DNA of 59,018 bases from Chara braunii (taxonomy: Eukaryota > Streptophyta > Charophyceae > Charales > Characeae). The translations under genes were made by a program, and so were the position numbers. The stretch spans positions 133,392 to 192,409 of the forward strand of contig BFEA01000784.1 in NCBI GenBank assembly GCA_003427395.1. Direction: 5' to 3'. Positions 20,983 to 30,466 of this stretch are shown here, one piece after another; within the stretch, counting starts at the first letter, position 1, and each line of letters opens with the position of its first letter. The notes beneath the pieces are model-generated. The model was not told where the DNA came from and searched no databases. It was given only the letters and a program-made list of their open reading frames with translations.

Positions 20983-21399
20983 GAGAAAGTTGAGTGTCTC
21001 CTAAGGTCACTGAACACCCTAAGCAAAAGAGAGGTGTTCCCATATGTGGTTGTCAGATATGAGATGGTCGAGAGCGGATGGGAGCAGGAACGGTTGTATG
21101 TACTGACATTCTATTTCACGGATCTGGATGTGTATGATGTGAGAATTTATGTCCCAAAAGAAAGAAGAGTTGATGCAGTGTATGGGAGATGTTGGGGATT
21201 TGTTGAAGAAGTCGTACTGAAAGAGAAAGAGAGGCTTGAGAGAGAGAACAAATGCTTCACTGGATCTACTCGATTTACTGTCTTTGATGGACTCCCGGCT
21301 CCTCCCTTACCTGATAACAATCCATCAAGGGATAATTGGTATGCCATGATAAAGTTTGCATGGAAAGTGAAGAGAGCCCAAGAAGAATACTCTCAGTAG
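20983..21399 (+). CDS. internal relative C of the LTR-encoded protein (no clear ATG)
   Basis: The frame is open from a stop at 20980 to the TAG at 21397-21399 and has no ATG before the conserved region. It reads LSKREVFPYVVVRYE, then LTFYFTDLDVYDVRIYV, Trp, a Glu/Arg-rich helix, LPAPPLP and NWYAMIKFAW. Block order matches relative B and the LTR ORF. The lack of a start suggests splicing, readthrough from B, or decay. Only 14 bases separate it from the next frame. Confidence 0.45.
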   Translation, partial: EKVECLLRSLNTLSKREVFPYVVVRYEMVESGWEQERLYVLTFYFTDLDVYDVRIYVPKERRVDAVYGRCWGFVEEVVLKEKERLERENKCFTGSTRFTVFDGLPAPPLPDNNPSRDNWYAMIKFAWKVKRAQEEYSQ

Positions 21400-21413
21400 T
21401 TAGGATAACTACT

Positions 21414-21908
21414 ATGAGGCGCAAACTTTGTGAGGTAATAGGGCATGATAATCCCTTTGTAATTTTGAGGCATGAGATTTATGGGGAAGGACATATAGTA
21501 TTTCATATTCCGGTAGTTAAGTTTCTGAACTCAGACAGCTTGGATGCGAGGGTTTATTCCTCCAACAGTCTGGAGGAGGAGGTTGACTACTTGGAATATT
21601 TAAAAGGGGCGTATGTCAGCCTTGAGCGAACAAAAGAGTGGCTAGAGAAGCTAAAAAGAAAAGTAACTTGGGGAGTGGGAGTAAGAAAATTTGAAAGACT
21701 CCATGAGTTCTCGATTGCTAAGGGATTTGAAGACAGGAGAGATTGGATGACTCTGCTGGAAGCTATTGCTGAGATAGGTAGAGCAAGGGAGAAAAACTCT
21801 ACTGTAATGATAAAATCCCTGCTTTTGAGTACCTTTGAACACAGATTCGAAATCCCTGATTATGTTCAACCTGAGATCTACCTTTCAGATATTACTTATG
21901 ATGCTTAG
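21414..21908 (+). CDS. internal ORF D, probable distant relative (164 aa)
   Basis: Begins at ATG 21414. It shows PFVILRHE, a strand ending LNSDSLDARVY, an aromatic and charged helix, KRKVTWGVGVRKF and a late Trp in RRDWMTLLEAI, which follow the plan of relatives B and C but lack the Pro-rich PxPPxP block. It has a C-terminal extension. Homology is weaker than between B, C and the LTR ORF. The TAG at 21906-21908 is followed two bases later by another ATG (21911). Confidence 0.4.
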   Translation: MRRKLCEVIGHDNPFVILRHEIYGEGHIVFHIPVVKFLNSDSLDARVYSSNSLEEEVDYLEYLKGAYVSLERTKEWLEKLKRKVTWGVGVRKFERLHEFSIAKGFEDRRDWMTLLEAIAEIGRAREKNSTVMIKSLLLSTFEHRFEIPDYVQPEIYLSDITYDA

Positions 21909-21910
21909 CA

Positions 21911-22284
21911 ATGCCCAGCTTGACTGAACAGTTGACACTCGGTGTTGTGTTGGAAGGTAAAATAATCAAGGTAGAAGGGACTCTTCGGATCTCTGACAGA
22001 AACCTTTCTACCCTGGATGAGCTTGAGTTTTTGCAGCCTTTCTTTGACCGAATATGAAATTCTGCCCTGAGAATTGTTATTGATCAGACTGAGATAAACT
22101 ATCTATTAAGGGTGGTGAAATTGGGAACTGCTGAGAAAGTATCATACCACACTTCTCGGGAACGAGTCTCTCTTGCAAGAAGGATCAACAGTGAGCTGTA
22201 AGCAATTCAATTTGATTATGAGATTATAGACCTGACTCGATACTTTATGATTCGGGATACTATAAAGGGGTGTAATAGAAGATA
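21911..22284 (+). pseudogene. broken ORF E between D and gag
   Basis: One frame reads for about 125 codons with stops at 22055, 22199 and 22282. The stretches between (for example VVLEGKIIKVEGTLRISDRN) look protein-coding in composition. No family is recognised. The remainder to 22532 is gag leader without a visible domain. Confidence 0.35.
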
Positions 22285-22532
22285 GAGTAGGGATGATGAA
22301 AGAGAGTTGATTGAAGATTACATTGGAAGGCTGAGAAGAATTGCATTGCCCTTGATCACTACCCAATCCATTATTGCTTATACTCTATATGTACATAATT
22401 CTCAAGGGGTAGAACAGACAAAAGAAGAGAGAAACGAGTCGGTATCCCTTGCGAGAAGAGTGAGAGATTGAAGGACAAGGAAGAAGAGGACAAGAGTGAT
22501 TGGAAGAGAGAAGAGAATACCCGAAAAAATCT

Positions 22533-23011
22533 ATGGTCAAAATGGCAGGACGAGGAAGACCAAGTTCATCTGCAGGGACCAATGAAGAGGCCTTGGTTGG
22601 GGTTATACGGGAATTGGTTGGGAGAGTCGACACAATCAAAGGAGGGTCAGACATTGCAAGAGCAAAGAGGCCAGATGAAAGGATTCCATGTTTTAGAGGG
22701 CCTCAAGTAAATGATTTCCTAGACGAGTATGAATTATTTGGACTCAGCTATGGCTGGACAGATAAGCAACGGCTGAAACACCTTCTATCTTACTGTGATA
22801 CTGACTCAAGATTGGCTGCTCAAGAATTAATGGAAGGTGCCACTACATGGGAAGAGGTCAAAGAGAGAATGAAAAAGGAATTTGAGAAGGACTCAGTTCC
22901 GACTACCACCAAGGATTTACTTAACATCAGAAGAGCTAAGTATGACACTTTCAATGTTTTTCTTCAGACCTTCATCCGAACAGCAAGAAGAATTCCATAT
23001 TTGGACGAAGC
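22533..23011 (+). pseudogene. gag N-terminal part of element G, split by a solo LTR
   Basis: ATG 22533 begins MVKMAGRGRP. Capsid-like features follow: IPCFRGPQVNDFLDEYEL, DKQRLKHLLSYCD, and WEEVKERMKKEFEKD, typical of Ty3/gypsy gag with its Trp and helix content. The frame is interrupted at 23012 by a family-S LTR and resumes at 23901 (frame kept after removing the LTR and one target duplication, with one TAG). Gag would build the particle. This copy is broken. Confidence 0.75.
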
Positions 23012-23896
23012 TGAAACGGTATTCACCAATTCGTGGTAGCTGAGATAGATCTCAGGGCTCGATCCCTAGTTCCCCAACTTACCTGTATACAATACCTGCG
23101 TCAACTCGAAGAGTTGAACCTGCGACCTGTAGAACCGCCAGTGGTAGGTAGGTCTGTCGTAGGTCTATAGGTAGCCAGGATTCGATCCATAGACCTGTAG
23201 ACTAGAAGGCTAGCTGTAGTCCTTCTAGAAGGTTGGCAAGTGGTCAAGTGGTGCAGGCAAGTGGGCAAGTGGTGTAGGCAAGTGGGCAAGTGGTGTGACT
23301 AAAGCAAGCCCATGTTGGAGACGAGGACAAGTGGCAAGGTTAAATAGTAGGACCCCGGTGCAATTGCACTGCGTCGTAGGGTCATCGTCATACAGTCAAG
23401 GGAGAGTCTAGAAAGTACCAGTCCGGTCCAACAAGTACCACGGGGGGAACTATGTGCACCATGGGCCAGGGACAGAGGGCAGACCAATGCAGCACAGAAG
23501 TATAAATCAAGAGGCTGCGTCCATTCATTTATTCATTCCTGCGGATGCCAGGCGGAAGCGCTGCCTTAGCAGCTTGTGCGAGGCGGTCTGCAGTGCGCCC
23601 GAAGACGAAGTGGGCAGAGAAGTGTAGTGTAGCGATAAGTTAGAGGCAGCTAGCGCTGCCATAGCTGTAGCATAGTGTGTGAGTGTGTTATGTATGATAC
23701 TGAGTGTTGCGTGTGGGACATCCAGGGTGATCCAGAGTGCGAACAGTGAGTTGTGTGGGCGCCCAGTCGCCATAGCCAGTTGAAGAGAACTTATTTCTGG
23801 TTACGATATCTTGAGTACTGTGTGGACGCATGTCGCCAGTTGCTGTACCGCTGTTTGCAGGCATGACAAAGTGAGAAGAAGACGAGTTTGATTTCA
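23012..23896 (+). mobile_element. solo LTR, family S, inside gag of element G
   Basis: It begins TGAAACGGT, ends TGATTTCA, and is flanked by a perfect 4-bp duplication AAGC (23008-23011 and 23897-23900). It has TATAAAT at 23501-23507 followed by GAGGCTGCGTCC. A second copy with the same ends and TATA lies on the minus strand at 57432-58276. It contains short AAGTGGGCAAGTGGTGTAGG tandem repeats at 23235-23300. No internal coding region is present, so it probably arose by LTR-LTR recombination. Confidence 0.85.
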
Positions 23897-23900
23897 AAGC

Positions 23901-24449
23901 CTAGATATGCCATATATTTTTGACAAATTTTACTGACACCGAAAGGCAGGCCGTTCTCAATCAAGCTCAGCACTATCCTCTCAGATGGGATGAAATGGTT
24001 GCCATTGTGAGAATTTTGCCCACAGTCTCTCATAAGAAATGGTCACTAGATCAGATTAGTACTTTGGCCAAGGACTGGGAGACTGAGAATGGTATGAACA
24101 GAAAGTGATGGCTAACTTTATGCCTGCAAGGCCTGCAAACCATGTTGTGGATGACAGGGGAAATAAGAAAGTTGAAAGTGAAGAGGATGATGATGATGAT
24201 GATGACGATGAAGGCTATGGTAAGAAGGGAGACTCTTCCAAACCCAGAAAAAATGGAAAGAATGGTGATAAGGGAAACAAAGAAAGGAGGAAGTATGATG
24301 ACCGTCTTGACCGTCCTAAGAAGAGTTTTGTCTGCTACTATTGTGGTGAAGGGGTTCACACTACCACCTATTGCAGACCTCTGGAGGAGGATGTAAGGAG
24401 TGTGGTGGCAAAGAAGGATGCAATGGGCCAAGTCTGTGAGAAAGGTTAA
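23901..24449 (+). pseudogene. gag C-terminal part with zinc knuckle, element G
   Basis: Resumed gag sequence (NFTDTERQAVLNQAQ, then RWDEMVAIVRILP) ends at TGA 24106-24108, overlapping an ATG at 24108 in another frame. That frame has an Asp-rich run and a CCHC knuckle CYYCGEGVHTTTYC near 24331-24372, ending at 24449. The knuckle is the nucleocapsid RNA-binding motif. The frame change may be mutational. A tandem repeat of about 95 bp follows (24440-24620). Confidence 0.7.
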
Positions 24450-24523
24450 TGTGAATGTTGATTTTCTCATTGAATGTTCATTTTCTGGCTAACAAGTGAC
24501 CCTAGGCATCCAGGAGGTATAAG

Positions 24524-25866
24524 ATGAAGAAGAAGAGAAAGGCTAATCTGAATGTTCATTTTCTCATTGAGGAGTTGCCTAATGAACTAGTACAGGAAAC
24601 AAGTGACCCTTATACCACGATTGAGTTGTCTCTGCAATCCTTAACATTGACAGAGTGTGTGCCTAGCGAGACTTCTACAAGTGAGCCTCCATTGGGAGGG
24701 AATTCTATTTTTCAGAATCCTTCTGAATTAATAGAGTCCTCTTCCAATGAAATGGTTCGCTTTCTGGCTAACATGATGTCGTTTCATGGTGATTTACCCC
24801 CAGAACTCGTCATGGAATCTAGTGTCAGGCTTTGGTGAAGTGAGAAACCTCCAAGCTCGCATGACGCCTCAAATGATAGAGGAAAAGAAAAGGAGGAAGG
24901 TTGAGGAGTCACTGATTAATATCCTTGATGACCCGAAACCGGAACTTTCACATAGAAAAAATAAACAGGGGAGAAAAAGGAAATTTATTCTCAAGAGTGA
25001 CTTGGATGATGGGACAATGATTTCTGATGTGATTACTACAATGCTGGAAGAGATGGAAGTGACATTGTCCTTCAAGGAAGCAATGACTCTAACACCCAAA
25101 CTGAGAGAGGAGCTAAAAAAGTTGATTGAGAAGAAAAAATTAGAAGCTAATTACTTGGGATCGGTCTTTCCCGACCAAGTGAACAGATCACTGCGAGGTT
25201 GCAAGATGAGATTCGCAACCATGGGATGTGGACACCTTACAATTCATATTAATCAAGTGAAGATTCTATCCCTAGTGGACTCTGGGGCAGAGATGATAAT
25301 CCTTTTTCGAAGAACGATGGAGGCTTGTAATTTATCTATTGATAGACTTGCACAAAATGTACTGAGCAATATTGCAGGAGAGCTATTCGTGGCAAGATTT
25401 ATTGATAATCTGTATATCAGAGTTGAAACAATGATTGTGGAATTACTAGGTTTTGTAGTGTCGGATCTGGACCATGACTGTATCTTGGGAACTTCATTCT
25501 TGCATAGGATGGAGGCGGTCTAATTTTTCAGCCATGAGGGGTCATCTTGGATTGGCCTACAAAAGATCCCGAGACTGCGCAGGAACAAACCTTTATGGTC
25601 TGCAAAAAAGTGAATTCAAACATCAATTATCCGCTAATTCAATCAGAAGAGAAGAGTCTGTTGAAAGGGTTAGGAGACTAAAGGAAGAAGGAAAACAAGA
25701 AGCAAAAGAAGAGATTTCAGTGGGTATCAATCAAGTTTCGAAAATGATAAAAGGTCTTGGTAAACTCGAGGATGAGAATGGACAAATTGAAGTTTTTAAG
25801 AAGGCTGTAGAGACTGCTAAAGGTGGAAAGATGGAACTAAAATTTGCATCGACTCACCCCTTTTAA
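24524..25866 (+). pseudogene. retropepsin-like protease region of element G
   Basis: Three overlapping frames (24524-24838, 24786-25523, 25474-25866) cover this part. The middle one carries the aspartic protease: LVDSGAEMI near 25271 is the active-site Asp motif and CILGTSFLH near 25480 the conserved ILG strand. The third is a Lys/Glu-rich linker to RT. The protease would cut the Gag-Pol polyprotein. Frameshifts before and after it make this copy suspect. Confidence 0.75.
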
Positions 25867-27377
25867 GAAAAATAGCCACTTGGTCAAAAAGAAAATATAA
25901 GCGCAAGGGGGTAAAGAAAAACCTGATGGCAATCCTAATAGAAAAGAATTATGATGCAACATTGAAAAAGGAGATGGAGATTATTAAAGCATTGAAAGAA
26001 TCTGCAAAATTGGGGAATAAAGTCACCAGAGAGAGATTTGAGACAATGAAGATAGGCTCGGATCAGTTTATCCTGCCTAAAGAGAAATAATATATCTTCA
26101 AGATGTGTCAGGACTTCTCTGGTGCATTTTCCTTTAATAATGAAGAGAGAGGGCGGTTGGATGTGGATATGATCAAGATGGCCAAAATTTGGACAGTTGA
26201 TAATGTTCCATGGAATGATAGGCTGACTAAGTATGGATTGCATCTAATGTTGCTGAACTAAGTATGGATTACATCTGGACAGTTGATAATGTTCCATGGA
26301 ATGATAGCCCTGAAGGAAGAAGCAGAAGTTGTAAAATACCTTGACAAGAAGATTGCATCTAATGTTGCTGAACCTGCCGATGGACCATATGCTAACCACT
26401 GGTTTTGCTTTTGGAAACTAGAGGGTGGATTAAGATGGATTCAAAATCTTCAGAAGCTCAACTCTGTGACGGTACGTGACGCAGATAGTCTTCCTAATGT
26501 TGATCTCCTCTTTGAATCTTTTGCTGGTCGATGCATTTATTCTCTAGTTGATTTGTATTGTGGCTATGATCAGTTTCCCATTGATCCCACTAGCCGACCA
26601 ATGACTGTTATGCACACGCTAAGAGGGCTCATTCAGATGTGTGTGGCGCTTCAGGGTTGGACTAATGGTGTGGCAGTGGTTCAAAGGGATATGATCCAAG
26701 TCATGCAAGATATTTCACCTGAAATAACAAACCCCTACATTGATGACAATCCTGTAAAAGGACCCCTGGTGAAGGATGAGACGTTGGTCGCTGGGGGAGT
26801 CAGAAAGTTTGTCTGGGAGCATGCTGAAGGGGTAAAGATGGTCCTAGATAGACTTCAGAAATATAATCTGACTGTCAGTGGACCAAAGTCCCTTATCTTT
26901 CAACCAGAAGTAATTATCTTGGGCTTCAGATGTTTCTCCAAAGGTAGGAGTCTTGACCCCAAGAAGATAGACAAGATCTTAAACTGGCCTCTGCCACTCA
27001 AAAGAGTGGCAGATGTCAGAAGCTTCTTGGGCGTCTGTGGATTCTGGAGGATTTTTATTCCTCATTTTGCTACCCTTGCAGAGCCTCTGAGGGAGATGGT
27101 AAGGCAAGGGGCTAATTTAGCCTGGAATGATAAAAGACAAACCGATGCAGAAACGCTACAGGAAAAACTAAAAGATGGTGGTGTGGTGCTGGGAGTGCCA
27201 TTTTATGATGAGGAGGAGGCAAGACCCTTCATCATTGAGGCAGATGGAGGACCAGTTGCTCTGGGTGGTGTGCTCATTCAGAAAGATGAAAATGAGAAAG
27301 AAAAGCCTCTGAGATTTGAGAGCAGAACCCTCAATTCTACAGAAAGAGGTATACCCAGTTCAGGAAAGAGCTACTAG
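25867..27377 (+). pseudogene. reverse transcriptase of element G, broken
   Basis: A stop at 26087 and a local rearrangement at 26185-26380, where GGACAGTTGATAATGTTCCA and neighbouring phrases are repeated, break the RT N-terminus. From 26283 the frame stays open for 364 codons: ANHWFCFWKLEGGLRWIQNL, IYSLVDLYCGYDQFPID (motif A), NPYIDDNPV (the YxDD motif C, intact), ILGFRCFSKGR, and a connection with VRSFLGVCGFWRIFIPHF. RNase H begins with FIIEADGGPVALGGVL. The order and spacing are those of Ty3/gypsy RT. Confidence 0.85.
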
Positions 27378-29230
27378 CGATCATCCATAGCCTCAGGTGC
27401 TTCAGGCACTACGTACTAGGAAGGAGATTCATCTTGAGGACTGATGCATCTGCTGTGATTGATGCCATTAAGAAACACCAACAAGTAGATCCAACAGTCA
27501 GCAAGTGGATAGCTTTTATCTGGACGTATGATTTCAAGTTGGAAAAGATTCCCACTGAGAAGAACAGAGAAGATGGTCTAAGTTGGATTGAGTGGAGAAA
27601 AGAAGAAGAAGAAGATGTAAACGGAACGATTGGAGAATCTGCCTATGTTGATAATTTTCTGAATGAGAAAGATGATGAGGATTATGAAGTACCATGCTCC
27701 TACAAGTGGAGTTTATGGCCTGAAGAGAGAGACAGTTGGGGAGAAATCCCGAATGCCTATGTTTATGAGTCGATTATTGGGAAAGAAGAAGAAGACGAAC
27801 CAAATGACTGGTATGCTAGAATTAATGTGGCAACAGTGATTGCTCATGAGATCGGGGAAAACTCTGGTTCAAAGGAAGAAAAAAAAGAAGGCAAAAAGAA
27901 GGAAGAAGAGACATTTTTCATATTTGAAGAATATGATGAAAGCTATCAAGAGATTGGAAAAAAGATGGAAAAGGAACAACTAAATGAATATTATTGTAAA
28001 AATTCAAAGAAGAAGTTTAGGCTAAAAAGATGGCATCTCTTTGTGGATGGTAAGGGAGGCCTACCTCCACTAAGAGTGGTTTGTGGTAAAGAGAGACAGT
28101 TAGAAATAATTGCTGCTCTACATGAGGGGGTTGCTGGTGGCTACATGGCTGTTGAGGCAAGCTACTCCAAGACTGTCAAACTCTACTTCTGGTCTGGCAT
28201 GAGAGACATGATTTTCAGATTTTGTAAATCATGTGTGTTTTGTCAGAAGAGGTCTACCACGAGAATGATTGAGCCTTTATTCCCCACTATTCTGGTAGAA
28301 CCAGGAAGTAGAGTTCATTTAGATCTCATCACTATGCTTTTAGGCAAAGGCGGAATGAGGTATATACTGAACATGAGAGAGAACTTCTCTGGATATGTTG
28401 AGGCAAAAACTCTGAAAAGGAAGACAGCCGAACAAGTGGCTGACTGGATAGAAGAAGTCTATCTCAGGTATCCTTTTATCAGAGAATTTGTCTCAGACAG
28501 AGGATCAAAATTTAGAAATGAGATTGTCAGGAGAACCATGCTCAGGTTGGGTGTCAGAATTCGGTATGTGACTACTTACCATCCTCAAGCGAATGCACCT
28601 GTTGAAAGAGGTCACAGAACTTTGAAAGATTCATTGGCCAAGTGGTGTGAAGGAAATCTCAGCAATTGGCCAAAAGTATTAAGAGTTGCTGTATATGCTG
28701 ACAACATCACAGTTAAGAGGACTACTGGCTATGCTCCATTTACTCTGTGGTATGACCGATATGCTACATTACCTATTGGGAACATTGTCAAGACATGGTC
28801 AAGTCAAGAAAGTGACAAAGACTATTCTATTTCAAAGCTCCTTCAAATCCGAATGAGGCAAATATCAGAAGTTGACCAGGCAGTAATGGATGCTGCAGAA
28901 AGGATGGCATGCAACAGATTGTCAGATCAAGAGAGATGGAACAATAAAAGATATATAAGAAAAGAGAAACTGAAAGTTGGAGATGTTGTCCTTCTGTTCG
29001 ACAGTTCCCTTGAGACACAGTGGACTAAAAAGTTGGAACCCAGATGGCTTGGTCCTTACAAAATCACAAGGGAAGCGGAAGGCAAAGTTTATGAGATTTC
29101 AGAGATGGAAGGATCTAGGGTTCACGACATGGTGTCAGGGTCAAGACTTCGTAAGTTCATTTTCAGAGGCCCTGATTTGATCCCTTCAGTGACCTCAAAG
29201 AGAGGGAAGAAAGGTCAGTCATCTAAGTGA
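27378..29230 (+). CDS. RNase H end and integrase of element G
   Basis: The frame is open for 598 codons from 27434 and continues RNase H (RTDASAVIDAIKKH). After an acidic spacer it holds a zinc domain ending FCKSCVFCQKR near 28240, then the integrase core: RVHLDLITML (first Asp) near 28315, VSDRGSKFRNE (second Asp) near 28493, and NAPVERGHRTLKD (Glu) near 28596. RWLGPYKI near 29045 is a GPY/F module. I see no chromodomain after it, unlike elements B and C. Integrase inserts the cDNA. This part looks intact. Confidence 0.9.
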
Positions 29231-29766
29231 GAGAACAGTTCCAGAGAAAACTGAGAGAAAAGTACAGTAAGACAATGAGACAGCGGCAGACTGTGATCAT
29301 CCTTGCATGGTCAATTCAACATTTCAATTTTACAGTATGTCAGTTAATTTTCTGTTTCAGCAAGTAAGACTATATTGCAATGCTACAGTCGATCCATGAG
29401 TCTCAAGTCCCTGAGAGTGGGGAATAACTGTAAGATACAGTTTTTGTGAGCATTGAGGCAGTGTCAAAGATCTGAAGAACTCATGGTTATGGCACATCAG
29501 AGGGTATAATCAGTGTTATTCTTATGATAAAAAGAAAGCATGACGGGCATAAAGGGGTTTAGTTCTGCCTGACTAAGAGTTGTCAGCAGAAGGACTTCGT
29601 GTCTTTTGACTGAGCTGCCTGTCTTCACTCAGATGAGGGAAGGGACCTCTCTGGCCAGGGATGCTATGAGTGATGCGTGGGTCGAAAACTTTAAAGAGGA
29701 ACAAATTTAGAGAGCAGAGAAAAAGTCACGCCTATATAGGATATAGAAAATTACCATGTGCTCGAG
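29231..29766 (+). other. 3' non-coding segment of element G
   Basis: Between the integrase stop and the antisense ORF. No gene or domain is visible. Confidence 0.5.
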
Positions 29767-30177
29767 CTAAAGAAGAGAGAGGAGAAAGAAAATGCTGAAA
29801 AAAATGCAGTTATTGGGGTGAGAGGGCGAGGAAACTTCGTAAGGAATGGAGGATGGCGGAGCAGGCACTAGAGCTCTACTTGCCGTAGGGGTGATAGGAG
29901 CCCTGGGAGAGTAAGGAGGAGAAGAAGTGTCGGGCGCTCCATAGAGCGCTTCAAACTTTTTTCGGAAATACTCCATCCTTTTCGGGGATGGCGTCCTTTC
30001 GTACCATGAAGGGAGTGGGAGGCGTAGGTAATACTTTGAATGCGCGCCATAGCCCTGTACCTCTTCTTCCTCCTCCTCGAAACTGTAATCACGCCGCGTA
30101 CGAGCCGCCGGCTCCTCCCGGGCCTTACCCCCTCTCCTTCCTCTTCCTCTTCCCTGTCCCCTTCGCGCTTCACGCAT
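29767..30177 (-). CDS. antisense ORF before the 3' LTR of element G (136 aa)
   Basis: On the minus strand an ATG at 30177 opens 136 codons ending at 29767. The frame is open upstream to 30507, inside the 3' LTR, without an earlier ATG. The N-terminus is RG-rich (RGQGRGRGRRGG), followed by an acidic run of six Glu residues and a Tyr/Pro-rich part with WYERTPSPKRMEYFRKKFEALY, cut here to its core. It is unrecognised. Antisense ORFs between integrase and the 3' LTR are known from some plant Ty3/gypsy groups, which makes a real gene plausible. Simple-sequence composition is the main reason for doubt. Confidence 0.4.
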   Translation of the reverse strand: MREARRGQGRGRGRRGGKAREEPAARTRRDYSFEEEEEEVQGYGAHSKYYLRLPLPSWYERTPSPKRMEYFRKKFEALYGAPDTSSPPYSPRAPITPTASRALVPAPPSSIPYEVSSPSHPNNCIFFSIFFLLSLL

Positions 30178-30447
30178 AGTGGGAGACGAAGAGGACGTCT
30201 TGCTAGGGACTACTGCGATGAAGGAATGGTGGACTGTCGAAGGAGGAAGAAAATTGATAGTATCGATCGCGTTAGTCACTACAAGCGGTACGAGAGAAAA
30301 GCGCGAACGCTGTGAGAATGCGGTAAGCAGGCTGGCTCCCGCAATACTAACTACACCATGAGATTCAAAAGGAAAAAGTGTGTGTGCGCTACTGGAGTGT
30401 GTCGTTGTATACCTGCTGTACGAGTGTTTAGACCCAGCGGGGACGCT

Positions 30448-30466
30448 GGGTGGGGGTTTGGTATTA
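30448..30466 (+). promoter_or_regulatory. candidate polypurine tract of element G
   Basis: GGGTGGGGG followed by TTTGGTATTA ends right at the 3' LTR start. It is short and interrupted by T, so it is a weak candidate. Confidence 0.35.

Noticed and set aside
23040-23240. tRNA-like phrases (TTCGATCC, GTTGAACC) in the S LTR
   Set aside because: Only B-box-like words are present. No cloverleaf or A-box at the right distance was found, and the minus-strand copy does not conserve one.
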